Positions 42,554 to 52,195 of a stretch of DNA of 64,000 nucleotides are shown in pieces; positions within the stretch are counted from its first letter, which is position 1; each line of letters starts with the position of its first letter. The DNA comes from Lantana camara (lineage: Eukaryota; Streptophyta; Magnoliopsida; Lamiales; Verbenaceae): positions 35,914,001 through 35,978,000 of the forward strand of contig CM074861.1 in NCBI GenBank assembly GCA_037501455.1, read 5' to 3'. A program made the translations under genes and the position numbers. The notes beneath the pieces are model-generated. The model saw only the letters and a list, made by a program, of their open reading frames with translations. It did not search any database and had not been told where the DNA came from.

Positions 42554-45193
42554 ATGGTCCAAACACGTCACGGACGACGAGTCTACGGCGAGAATGGTGA
42601 GGAGATCTTTCCGGATCTTAACACCTCAGGGGGGAACTTCCCACCCCCCGTAGTGGGGATCGTCGCTCCGGATGCCGGCCCCAGTGCTCCTAGCCGTTTA
42701 ATACTCTCCGAAGCGGATTTGGCGGCTTACGCGGAGAGCTGTCGGGCAGAGGCGTTGGCCGCTGCAAGAGAAAACAGAGAGCCGGTCATGCCGGCTCCCC
42801 CAAGAGGAAGCCCTTTGGCTCTGACCCCTCAGAATGTTGCACACCCCACGGTTCAAGGGCCTTCTGCACCAGGGACGTATGCTGTCCATCAGCATGCCCC
42901 TCAGCCAAGTATCTGGGGGTATCCGCAGCTCCCTTACGGTCAAAACCCCTACGCGCAACCTCAGACCATATACATTGCTCCGGCCTTGGGAGCCCAGCAT
43001 CCAGTCCATCTGGGTGCGCACCTGGAGGAGGGTTTCGATGACAATGAAAACCCACCCCGCCGACGGGAGCCAGCTAGAAGAAGGAATGATCAGGCTGAGG
43101 AACGCCCCTCGCAGCTCTTACGCAATATGAGGGAAACGGATAGGGGCGCGCGCCACATTGCAGGGACGGTAAGCGAAATGAATAGAGACGCTCCTGTCCC
43201 TAGAAATGTGCCTGTTTTCGATCGCCTGGGGGCCAGGGTCCATCCCGACGCCTACCATCAGGCCAACCGGGGACATTGGGTGGGCCAGGGCGATCTCCGA
43301 AATAATCTCCCCCGGAGACAGCAGCAGCAACAACAGCGACAGCAGCAACCTTATTTACCCAACCCGGCACCAGGGTCGGAGTATCTTGATCCACAAGAAG
43401 AAGTGTCATCACACTTCCCCCAAGGGCAGGTCTTCGAGGAAAGGGCACCTGCCCACCACCACGGTCACCTCCCCCCACGTCAGGGGAGGATGTACCGCAG
43501 CGAAAGGGAGGCAAGGTCCCCCTTTTGCGACGAAATCATCGACGCCAAGGTGGTGGACAGAGTCCCCACCAGTCTGCCAATTTACCATGGGAGCACCGAC
43601 CCCGTGAAACACTGCTCCAAATTCGAAGCACAAGTCGGCCTTTATGGCCACTCCAAACTCATTTGGGCCAAGATTTTCGAAACCACGCTCGAGGGTCCAG
43701 CCCAAGACTGGTTTGAGCGGCTAGCTCCCCATAGCATCCGAGATTATGATCATTTGGCTAGAAAGTTCAAAGCTCACTTCTCCTCCATGACGGGGGTCAA
43801 GCTCCCGTCCACCTATCTGTATAGTATCACGCAGGAAGAAGGCGAGACCTTGAGGAGTTTCTTTTCACGATTCAACGAAGCATTCGTCAAGGTCGAGCAT
43901 TTGAACATTGACATCCTGACCCAGACCCTACACAAAGCGATCCGCCACACGGAGTGCGCCGATGAAATCATCCTCCAATCTCCCCAGAATATGGAGGAAA
44001 TAATGACCATCGCACGCCGTTTTATGCGGTTGGAGGAGGTCAAGTCCACAACGCGCGCTTTGGGGCGCAAAAGTGATCGACGGGCAAACGACCCAGCTCC
44101 CGATAGATTCCCCAGATCCGACCCACCTCGGTCGGAGCCTCCAAGGATCTCCAGCAGAATGGAACAGAGGCTCAATCGGGAAGTGCCCTCATCGAGCGGG
44201 GTCAGGAAAGGTTACACGCCTTTGGTTTGCCCCATAGAGGAAATTTACGAAGTCATGGATCGGGGACTCCTTAAAAAGCCAAAGCAGCTGAAAGAAACCA
44301 AGAAGGCTAAGGAATCTGGGAAGCGCTGCGCTTACCACATGCAGCCCGGTCATTGGACTTCAGAATGCATCGCTTTAAGGGAGGAGGTAGAGCGATTAAT
44401 TCAAGGGGGCCACCTCATGGAGTTTGTCAGAAAATTGGACGAGCGGGCCCGCCAAATTCTCGACCCAAGGGAGTCGCCCCCGCCCAGGAGGGGACGAAAG
44501 CCACCATTGGAGAAGCCTGGAGAGGCTAACCCCCACCACATGCCCACAAACGAAATCTTCATGATTGCGGGTGGCCCCGCAGGAGGAGACTCCAAGACGG
44601 CCCGTAAGCGATCAAGGCGCCAGGCGGGTCGGGAGCTTTATGGGCCCAGAGAGATCATGCAAGTGGAGCAAGGGCAAGAATGGCGCGAACAAGAAATCTC
44701 GTTTAGTGATAGGGACTTCGTACCAGTAATGCCACGAGATGGTGGTATGCCTAGTTGTCCGCTAGTCGTTACCTTAGACGTAGCAAATTGCGCTGTTCAT
44801 AAGACCCTAGTCGACAGTGGGAGCTCCGCTAACATTATCTTCTATTCCACCTTGCAAAAGATGAACATCCATAATTCCCTTGAATATGAGCCTATTAAAA
44901 CACCATTGACAGGTTTTGGGGGCTCGGAGGTCTATTCTAAAGGGAGAGTCAAGCTTGTTACCTCCATGGGAAAGCCGCCGCAACGGGCCACACAATTATT
45001 GGAATACTTGGTGGTGGAAGGCCCCTCTGCTTACAACATCATCGTGGGACGCCACGCTCTGATCAGCTTCCGAGCGGTGATCTCCACTTACCACCAAACC
45101 ATCAAGCTGCCGACCCCGCATGGGATAGGGGAGCTCCGTTGCAACATACCGGAATCATGGGAATGCTACTCCATCTCCATGGAAAAGGTATAA
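42554..45193 (+). CDS. Tat gag-protease
   Basis: The capsid/nucleocapsid and aspartic protease part of the polyprotein, 879 codons from ATG 42554. Residues 1-330 are low-complexity, rich in Pro, Gln and Arg. The retrotransposon gag domain follows (around FEAQVGLYGHSKLIWAK, LEGPAQDWFERL and HFSSMTGVKLPSTYLYSITQ). A Cys/His motif C592-x2-H595-x4-H600-x4-C605 (CAYHMQPGHWTSEC) replaces the classical CCHC knuckle, as in other Tat elements. The protease active site is D754 in LVDSGSSANII. The frame ends at TAA 45191-45193, but the downstream sequence continues in the same frame into pol, so either the stop is a late mutation or pol is reached by readthrough. Confidence 0.9.
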   Translation: MVQTRHGRRVYGENGEEIFPDLNTSGGNFPPPVVGIVAPDAGPSAPSRLILSEADLAAYAESCRAEALAAARENREPVMPAPPRGSPLALTPQNVAHPTVQGPSAPGTYAVHQHAPQPSIWGYPQLPYGQNPYAQPQTIYIAPALGAQHPVHLGAHLEEGFDDNENPPRRREPARRRNDQAEERPSQLLRNMRETDRGARHIAGTVSEMNRDAPVPRNVPVFDRLGARVHPDAYHQANRGHWVGQGDLRNNLPRRQQQQQQRQQQPYLPNPAPGSEYLDPQEEVSSHFPQGQVFEERAPAHHHGHLPPRQGRMYRSEREARSPFCDEIIDAKVVDRVPTSLPIYHGSTDPVKHCSKFEAQVGLYGHSKLIWAKIFETTLEGPAQDWFERLAPHSIRDYDHLARKFKAHFSSMTGVKLPSTYLYSITQEEGETLRSFFSRFNEAFVKVEHLNIDILTQTLHKAIRHTECADEIILQSPQNMEEIMTIARRFMRLEEVKSTTRALGRKSDRRANDPAPDRFPRSDPPRSEPPRISSRMEQRLNREVPSSSGVRKGYTPLVCPIEEIYEVMDRGLLKKPKQLKETKKAKESGKRCAYHMQPGHWTSECIALREEVERLIQGGHLMEFVRKLDERARQILDPRESPPPRRGRKPPLEKPGEANPHHMPTNEIFMIAGGPAGGDSKTARKRSRRQAGRELYGPREIMQVEQGQEWREQEISFSDRDFVPVMPRDGGMPSCPLVVTLDVANCAVHKTLVDSGSSANIIFYSTLQKMNIHNSLEYEPIKTPLTGFGGSEVYSKGRVKLVTSMGKPPQRATQLLEYLVVEGPSAYNIIVGRHALISFRAVISTYHQTIKLPTPHGIGELRCNIPESWECYSISMEKV

Positions 45194-48100
45194 CTTCCAA
45201 ACAAAGCTGTCGTTCCTTTAATAGACGTAGGCGATTTCCTAGATGCGGAACTTGCCGACCCAGACGATCCCACCACCGAGATGTGTTCCAAGCAGATGAC
45301 CTCCACCATAGCAAGGAAGAAGCGTAAGCTTGATGATGGTAAGATAGAGGCAGCAGGAGCCCTCGTCCCGGTCACACTGATTCCGGATGACCCAGAGAAA
45401 ACCACGCACATTGGAGCGAATCTCAAGGGTAAGCAGCAGTGTATGCTCATCCAGTTCCTACGAAATAATGCAGACGTGTTTGCTTGGAAGTCCTCGGACT
45501 TGGTCGGCGTTGACCCAAAAATTATCGAACACCATTTGAATGTGGACCCAAGTTTCCGACCCATCAAACAGCGGTTGAGGGCCCAGAGTGATGGGCGAAA
45601 CGAAATAATCGAGCAAGAGGTCAACAAACTGCTGGATACCGGATACATCACGCCAGCCAAGTACGTGGATTGGCTCTGCAATGTCGTTCTGGTCGCGAAG
45701 ACAGGAGGGAAGTGGCGGATGTACAACGACTTCACCGACCTAAACAAGGCCTGTCCCAAGGACCCTTACCCTCTCCCACGCATTGATCAGCTGGTCGATT
45801 CGACTGCCGGCTGTGAGCTCCTGAGCATGATGAACGCCTTCCAGGGCTACTATCAAATCTTCATGGCCCAGGAGGACAAGGGGAAGACCGCTTTCATTGT
45901 GGTGAAGGGAATCTACTATTTCGAGGTCATGCCTTTCGGATTGAAAAACGCGGGCACGACCTATCAAAGGCTGGTCAACAAGGTTTTCGCAGACGAGATA
46001 GGCAAAACAATGGAGGTCTACGTTGACGACATGATCGTCAAGAGCGAGAGGGCAGAGATGCATTTGGCCGATTTGGGTCGGACTTTCGACCTGCTCCGCA
46101 AGTACAGGATGAAGCTGAATCCTGGCAAATGCTCCTTCGGCGTAGAAGGAGGAAAATTCCTTGGTTACATAGTCAGCCAACGAGGAATCGAAGCCAACCC
46201 GGAGAAAATCTTAGCTCTCAAGGGCATCAACAGACCCCACAACGTGAGGGACGTCCAGCGTCTCGTCGGTCGAATCATTTCACTAAACAGGTTCATCTCT
46301 CGCTCTTCTGAGAAAAATCTCCCGTTCTTTAAGATTTTACGCAATATTAAAAAATTCGAGTGGACTGATGAATGTGATGAGGCCTTTGAGGGGCTTAAAA
46401 AATATCTTGCTTCTCCTCCCTTGCTTGCTAAGCCTGTAACAGGAGAAACTTTGTACCTTTATTTGGCGGTCACGGAGGAGGCCGTGAGCTCTGTGCTAGT
46501 GGCCGTCCGCGAAAGGAAACACATGCCGGTATATTACGTTAGCAAGATACTCCACGGCGCGGAAATGCGCTATATGGAGATCGAAAAATTCGCTCTGGCC
46601 CTCGTGCACGCCTCCAAAAAGCTAAGGCCTTACTTCCAATCCCATTCCATCATTGTCCTCACAGACCAAGGCTTATGCCAAGTCTTGGAAAAACCGGAAG
46701 CATCAGGAAGAATCGTAAAATGGGCCATCGAGTTGAGTCAGTTCGATATCAGTTACCAGCCCCGAGCTGCATATCAAGCCCAGATCCTCGCAGATTTCAT
46801 CATTGAAAAGAGCGACCCCCATAAGGAAACCCCGCGCCCAGTGCTATGGACAATGTCGGTCGATGGCTCCTCAACCTCTCAGGGTGGCGGTGTGGGGATC
46901 TCCCTAACAAGCACGGGGAGCGAGACGCTTGATTTCGCCATCTCCCTGGACTTCCCAGCCACCAACAATGAGGCAGAGTACGAAGCGCTCATCGCTGGCC
47001 TTAAAATCGCAAAGGAGCATGGGGTCGAAAGGATTGCCGTAACGACAGATTCCCAGCTGGTGGCGAGCCAGTTTCAGGGCTCCTACGAAGCGCGTGAGGA
47101 AACTATGATCAAGTACCTTGCCAAGGTCAAATCCTTGGCGTCCCAATTCAAAGAATTTACGCTACAGCAAGTCCCCAGGGAAGAGAACACGCGGGCGGAC
47201 GCGTTGTCAAAATTCGCGAACGGAATGAGAGGCTCCAAGGACCAAAACATCACTTACTTGTCAAGCAAGGGGAGAGTGATTGATGGCGAGGCAGAGATAA
47301 TATGCTCCATCGATCCAGCAGAACCGTGCTGGGTCGACGAATTTATACTTTACCTCAGAGATGGAGTGTTACCTGCCGACCGAAATGCCGCGAGACGCCT
47401 CAAGTACAAGGCCGCAGGTTACTCCCTAGATTCCGAAGGGAGATTATACAAGCGGGCATTCATGGGACCAACCAAGCGGTGCCTACGCCCCTCACAGGCT
47501 TTGGACGTCTTAGAAGAAATACATAGCGGGCAGTGTGGAAATCATGCGGGCGGTCGATCCTTGGCCAAGAAAGTTTCCAGAAGTGGGTTCTACTGGCCCA
47601 CTCTAAACGAGGATGCTAACGAATACGCCCGTAGGTGTGTTAATTGCCAAAAACACGCCAACATCCCGCATCAGCACCCCACAGAAATGGTCCCTGTAGA
47701 CATTTGCTGGCCCTTTGATCAGTGGGGCATTGACATCGTCGGGCCACTGCCGCTCGCGACGGGTCAACGGCAATACCTGTTAGTCGCGGTGGAATACTTC
47801 TCTAAATGGGTCGAAGCCCAACCCGCGGTAAAAATCACGGACAAGGTTATCCAAAATTTCTTATGGCGCAACATCATTTGCAGATTTGGGATCCCCAGGG
47901 TCCTCATCTGCGACAACGGAACTCAATTTCAAAGCGCCAGCACTAGGTCTTACTGCACAGATATGGGAATCAGCCAGCGCTTCGCGTCGGTCGGCCATCC
48001 CCAGGCGAACGGCCAGGTCGAAGTAATTAATCGGATCATTATTCAGAACCTCCAAACCAGGCTGGAGGCCAAGAAGGGAGCTTGGGTCGACGAACTGGAC

Positions 48101-48559
48101 GGGGTCCTATGGGCGTACCGCACAACTCCTAGAACTGCGACAGGGCTAACCCCCTTCTCAATGGTTTACGGGTCGGAGGCCATGATCCCCGCGGAGTTTC
48201 TACATCAAACAGCAAGGGTTTCCAACTACCAGCTCGCCAGAAACGCAGAAGATCGAGCGCATGAGCTTGACACCATTGAAGAAATTCGGCAGAAGGGATT
48301 CCAACGCATGCAGCAATATCGAGCCACGGTGGCTCGGAGCTACAACAAAGGGGTCAAGCCCCGCGCTTTTCAAATCGGCGACCTGGTTCTCAAAAAGGTT
48401 GAAGTGACGAAACACGTGGGCAAGTTACAACCTAACTGGGAAGGCCCATACCGCATTGCTGAAGTAGGGCGCAACAAAGCTTATCACCTAGAGGATATGG
48501 AGGGAAACACCATCCCCAGATCTTGGAATGCACATAACCTCAAGAAGTTTTATGTTTAA
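45194..48559 (+). CDS. Tat pol: RT, two RNase H domains, integrase
   Basis: Open in the gag frame from 45194, with its first ATG at 45281 (1,092 codons from there). In order: reverse transcriptase with the YVDDMIVKS active site (Y247); the gypsy RNase H near residues 390-510 (LTDQGLCQVLEK); a second, archaeal-type RNase H with SVDGSS, NNEAEYEAL, TTDSQL and TRADALSKFAN; and integrase with the HHCC zinc region ending CVNCQKH and the catalytic triad in WGIDIVGPLP, ICDNGTQF and GQVEVINR. The first catalytic-Asp position of RT reads Asn (N185 in LSMMNAFQGYYQI), which predicts a weak or dead enzyme. It ends at TAA near 48559, with no frameshift in between. Confidence 0.92.
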   Translation, partial: LPNKAVVPLIDVGDFLDAELADPDDPTTEMCSKQMTSTIARKKRKLDDGKIEAAGALVPVTLIPDDPEKTTHIGANLKGKQQCMLIQFLRNNADVFAWKSSDLVGVDPKIIEHHLNVDPSFRPIKQRLRAQSDGRNEIIEQEVNKLLDTGYITPAKYVDWLCNVVLVAKTGGKWRMYNDFTDLNKACPKDPYPLPRIDQLVDSTAGCELLSMMNAFQGYYQIFMAQEDKGKTAFIVVKGIYYFEVMPFGLKNAGTTYQRLVNKVFADEIGKTMEVYVDDMIVKSERAEMHLADLGRTFDLLRKYRMKLNPGKCSFGVEGGKFLGYIVSQRGIEANPEKILALKGINRPHNVRDVQRLVGRIISLNRFISRSSEKNLPFFKILRNIKKFEWTDECDEAFEGLKKYLASPPLLAKPVTGETLYLYLAVTEEAVSSVLVAVRERKHMPVYYVSKILHGAEMRYMEIEKFALALVHASKKLRPYFQSHSIIVLTDQGLCQVLEKPEASGRIVKWAIELSQFDISYQPRAAYQAQILADFIIEKSDPHKETPRPVLWTMSVDGSSTSQGGGVGISLTSTGSETLDFAISLDFPATNNEAEYEALIAGLKIAKEHGVERIAVTTDSQLVASQFQGSYEAREETMIKYLAKVKSLASQFKEFTLQQVPREENTRADALSKFANGMRGSKDQNITYLSSKGRVIDGEAEIICSIDPAEPCWVDEFILYLRDGVLPADRNAARRLKYKAAGYSLDSEGRLYKRAFMGPTKRCLRPSQALDVLEEIHSGQCGNHAGGRSLAKKVSRSGFYWPTLNEDANEYARRCVNCQKHANIPHQHPTEMVPVDICWPFDQWGIDIVGPLPLATGQRQYLLVAVEYFSKWVEAQPAVKITDKVIQNFLWRNIICRFGIPRVLICDNGTQFQSASTRSYCTDMGISQRFASVGHPQANGQVEVINRIIIQNLQTRLEAKKGAWVDELDGVLWAYRTTPRTATGLTPFSMVYGSEAMIPAEFLHQTARVSNYQLARNAEDRAHELDTIEEIRQKGFQRMQQYRATVARSYNKGVKPRAFQIGDLVLKKVEVTKHVGKLQPNWEGPYRIAEVGRNKAYHLEDMEGNTIPRSWNAHNLKKFYV

Positions 48560-49060
48560 AAATTTCTCTAAGTTGTAGGTATCATTTTGTACTCTCCCAG
48601 TTCGTCCCCAAATGATGAAAAGTACTTTCAGTCCATCTGAATTGTCTTTTATCTTCAGCTAAATGTTATAATGTACCCGTTAATCGAAGTTTACGTTTAC
48701 GATCCGAAACATCTTAAGGAGGATGAACAACGCATACAGAGACCAAGGAAACCTTAAGAAGTCACTCGGGGCGACTCGCGATGTAAGTTCCCAGCGAGCC
48801 AGCTTCGGCTCGCAAGGGCAACTTCTTCCGACCTACAACACGAGCACTTTTCAAGTTTCATTTAAGTTTCGTTCAAAAGATTGCGAAAAAGTCATATTCG
48901 CCAACAAGACCAATGTCTTGGAGACAAACAACGTTAGAATGAGACAGCATCAAAAGCAAATAATAAATACTCGATTCGAATTTACAGAAGGAGGTGGGGG
49001 CTCAGTCCCCGGAATATTACAAAGGAATAGCAATAATAATGTTACAAGTTCCGTGCGCCT
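48560..49060. other. Tat spacer between pol and the antisense gene
   Basis: No gene. This is the region where the + strand pol transcript and the 3' end of the minus-strand gene converge. AGCCAGCTTCGGCTCGCAAG contains a small hairpin near 48797-48815. Confidence 0.5.
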
Positions 49061-49911
49061 TCAAGAGCTGGAGGGAGGAGTTGGAAGATCAGGCTGAGAC
49101 GCTGGGGGAGTCACTTCAACGGCGGGAGGGAGTGATGCCAGAGGGGGGATCGCTAAAGCAGGACCACACGGATTCCCGGTCAAGAGGTCATCATCTTTCG
49201 ACCCGCTACTTGAGGGAGCATAAGTGGCCAGCAAAGTCTCTTTTGTCTGCTCTATATCCACTGGGCCCGGCAAGAATACCGCTCCTGCTTGTTTGTCGAG
49301 TTGAGATTCAGCCCATTCCACGGCCCAGCCGTAGGTCACTTTGTTCCAGTCTGGCTCATCTTCGTCTTCTTCGCCGTCTGTCGCTTCCTGATTTGCCCCT
49401 TCTTCAAAATCAACGCGAGCCATGAACTCTTGCGGCAGTGTGTTGGGAACATACCCGTTTGCCGCATTGAGTTTACGAGGGTCGTTAAGGAGGGCATGGG
49501 GGATTGGGTGGTGAAGGTGGATCTGCGATAGAGCCCTCATGAAGCCGGTCTCTATGTCCGAAGCCCCCAGGGTGCCTGAGACGGTACCAAACACCTTGGA
49601 TTGAAGAAACTCTGCCACGGCGCTATCCTTTATTTGCGGCACTAGTTTCTCGACCGTCCAGAAGGTCGTTTTGGTTCCATCCTTTTGCCCTTCCACAAAG
49701 CCATCCCGCCATCCATCCTGTTTGCCCTTAGCATAAGCAGCCTCGGTTTTCGCTTCCGCGGCATCCAACAAGCTTTGCCGCGTGGCCACACCCGTTCGCA
49801 GCCCTTAGTTCCCCCAACTCCTTCTCTAGGGCAGACCTTTCCATAAGGGAATCTTTTACCAGCTTGTCCATTTTGTCAAGCTTCACGGTGTATGCCTTCT
49901 GGGCATCTACC

Positions 49912-52181
49912 TGTTGGTGTTGCGTGGCGGGCCTGAGGCAGAGTGACGATACAGCGTAATTTTCAAAAATTTTCGCCATAACCTCGTTATCAAAATATTT
50001 CAAAAATATTTTAATAAAGCAGCGGAACAAATCGGGCAGCATAACTCTAATATATACAGGCATCGATAACATAATTTTAAATCATCTAGCATATGATCAC
50101 AATATGCAAATATTAATTTGGGCAGCACAACGGTATTACCGTACTGCAATATTGGCTATCAACGGCACTTTTCCAGCACCTCGATATCTTCTCGTGAAAC
50201 CGGCAGAGCTTCCCCGCAATATCCCCGATTAAGAAATTGGAGTGTGGGCTCCGGCAGTATTTCGCTAAATACTTTGAGAAAATATTTTTTCAGAAAAACC
50301 CTTTTTTCTAAAACCTGAAAATCCCTATTTTCTAATAATTAAGTGGATTATATATTAATTATATAACCACCTAATTAAGTAATTAATTAATTCTTAATAA
50401 AGAATTAATTAATCAAAATGAGAGAGAGAGCCGAGAGGCTTTGTAAGCTGAAAATGAATTGCCAAAATTCTGTTTTTTTGAACAAAGAAATGCAGCCCTA
50501 TTTATAGCCATGATTTGAGGGCAAAATCATCCAAAAAACGTAAAAATTCCGTGGAAGACAAGTTCATGCAGCGAATCAGAACATGCCACGCAGGAGCTCG
50601 CGCCGCCACGAGTCCAGCGGCGCGAAGCACGCACCCAGCAGCCGCCTCACGCGCCCGCACGTGCCGCCCAAGTGGCGGCTGTGTGCTTGGCGCGTGTGGC
50701 ACGCACGCAGCAACAAGCAGCTGCCACGTGGCCGGTCCGACCGGCGGTCCAACTCTTGGACCGGTTCAGGAGTGAACCGGTCGGCTCAACTCGGTCTGAC
50801 CCGTTTGCCACGTGTCGAATCATCATTCGTCCACGTGGCCGGGTCGGTCAACCGTGACCCGGCCCTATCCGATGGCCCGAACCACTGACCCGCTTCCACG
50901 ACCCGTTGACTTTTTAGTCAACACATCTGGGCCGTTGAAACTCGATGACGTGGACGGATCCCAGCCGTCCACGTGTCTTGCCATTTGGCGCCCAGTCAGC
51001 GCCACGTGGCGCTGACCCGCTGACGTGGCATGCCACGTCAGCTGCCACGTCAGCAAAAAAAAATTTTTTTTTTTTTTTTAAAATTGTATTTTCTCCAAAA
51101 TAAAATTTCGGACATTTCCAACTCTTTGGAATTTAATTTATTTTCTCAAAATAAATTCCTTGGCTATTTTCAAACACTTTGAAAAATCATTTCTCTCTCT
51201 CGTTTTAATATTTTCTCTTTGATCTTCGTTGGGGCTTGCGGGGGGACCTGCAGGACTAATTAATCTTAGCTCCAAACGGGTCAATCTATTATCATCCCAT
51301 GACAATAATCGATTACCGTTTAACAATATTTAATTCCACTAAATAAATATTGTTGCACTCTAAAATTAATTAAATTATTCACGAATTTCTCGATCTAGAA
51401 TAATTTCGCATTTTACTCCTCTGTACAGATATCCATGAAAAATAAATCAATACTACTATCATTTATTTTTCACTTCAAATCTGAAATTTCTTGATTCGCC
51501 TTAAGTCCAAATTCCCTGTATGTGAAACATATTCAACATACCACTTCGGTGACACACACACGAAGTACTTCGGCCAAAGTTTTATTTCGAACTTTTTGCA
51601 AATCTATTTCAGGGGTATCTTTAAACCTTCCAGCAAGGCTACAGATTCCTTGATTAATATTTCTCTCTAGCACATTTCATGCAATCACCGAACGTACAAA
51701 GTATTTTGGCCACCCGTTACCGAGACCTCACTTCTGAGTACATCACAGTGATAAACACTACATGCCTAAAGTAGAAACACTGCCAGGATTAAGAGTCTAA
51801 TGCTTCCGAGATTTTATTCATTTTAGATAGCAGTATAAAATGAACGATCTCAGTGGTCTAGTTCAATGTATCCAATCTCATTGAAAATCATCAATGTGTT
51901 ATAATTGGAAACTCCATTTCCCTATGACGAAAGACTAATCATCTTATATAACACATTATAGTCTTGATAAGAACAATTTCTTATCATACTGACTAGAACT
52001 TTAATGACACGTGACTTCTGGTATTTAAAGTCTTTTCCTATGAAACACATTTCATATAAAAATACCATCACACGTCATTAATTATTAAATTCGTAAAATA
52101 CTCATAACTTGCTTTAATTCCAGTTTTATTAATCCAAAATATTTACAATATAATTGGATTTACAGGGCATTAATCCCAACA
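49912..52181 (-). repeat. Copia 3' LTR (2,270 bp)
   Basis: Direct repeat of 57275-59546. It contains a TATA box on the minus strand, TATAAATA (50499-50506), and a GC-rich block at 50580-51055 upstream of it in the direction of transcription. Frames inside it (for example near 50500-51050) recur in the other LTR only because the LTRs are copies. Confidence 0.95.
50658..51052 (-). promoter_or_regulatory. Array of G-box/ACGT elements in the copia LTR
   Basis: Six CACGTG hexamers (50658, 50725, 50809, 50832, 50970 and 51003) plus at least four further ACGT cores (GATGACGTGG near 50945, GCTGACGTGGC near 51020, GCCACGTCAGC near 51032 and 51044) lie in about 400 bp, upstream of the LTR's TATA box on the transcribed minus strand. 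These are classical plant bZIP/bHLH sites, associated with ABA or light response. The second LTR has the same array except for the first hexamer, which reads CACGCG there. Confidence 0.75.
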
Positions 52182-52195
52182 ATCTCCCACTTGCC

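Noticed and set aside
50502..51056. Overlapping frames in the GC-rich part of the copia LTR
   Set aside because: Identical set in the partner LTR (57865-58419), low complexity, and located in the promoter region.
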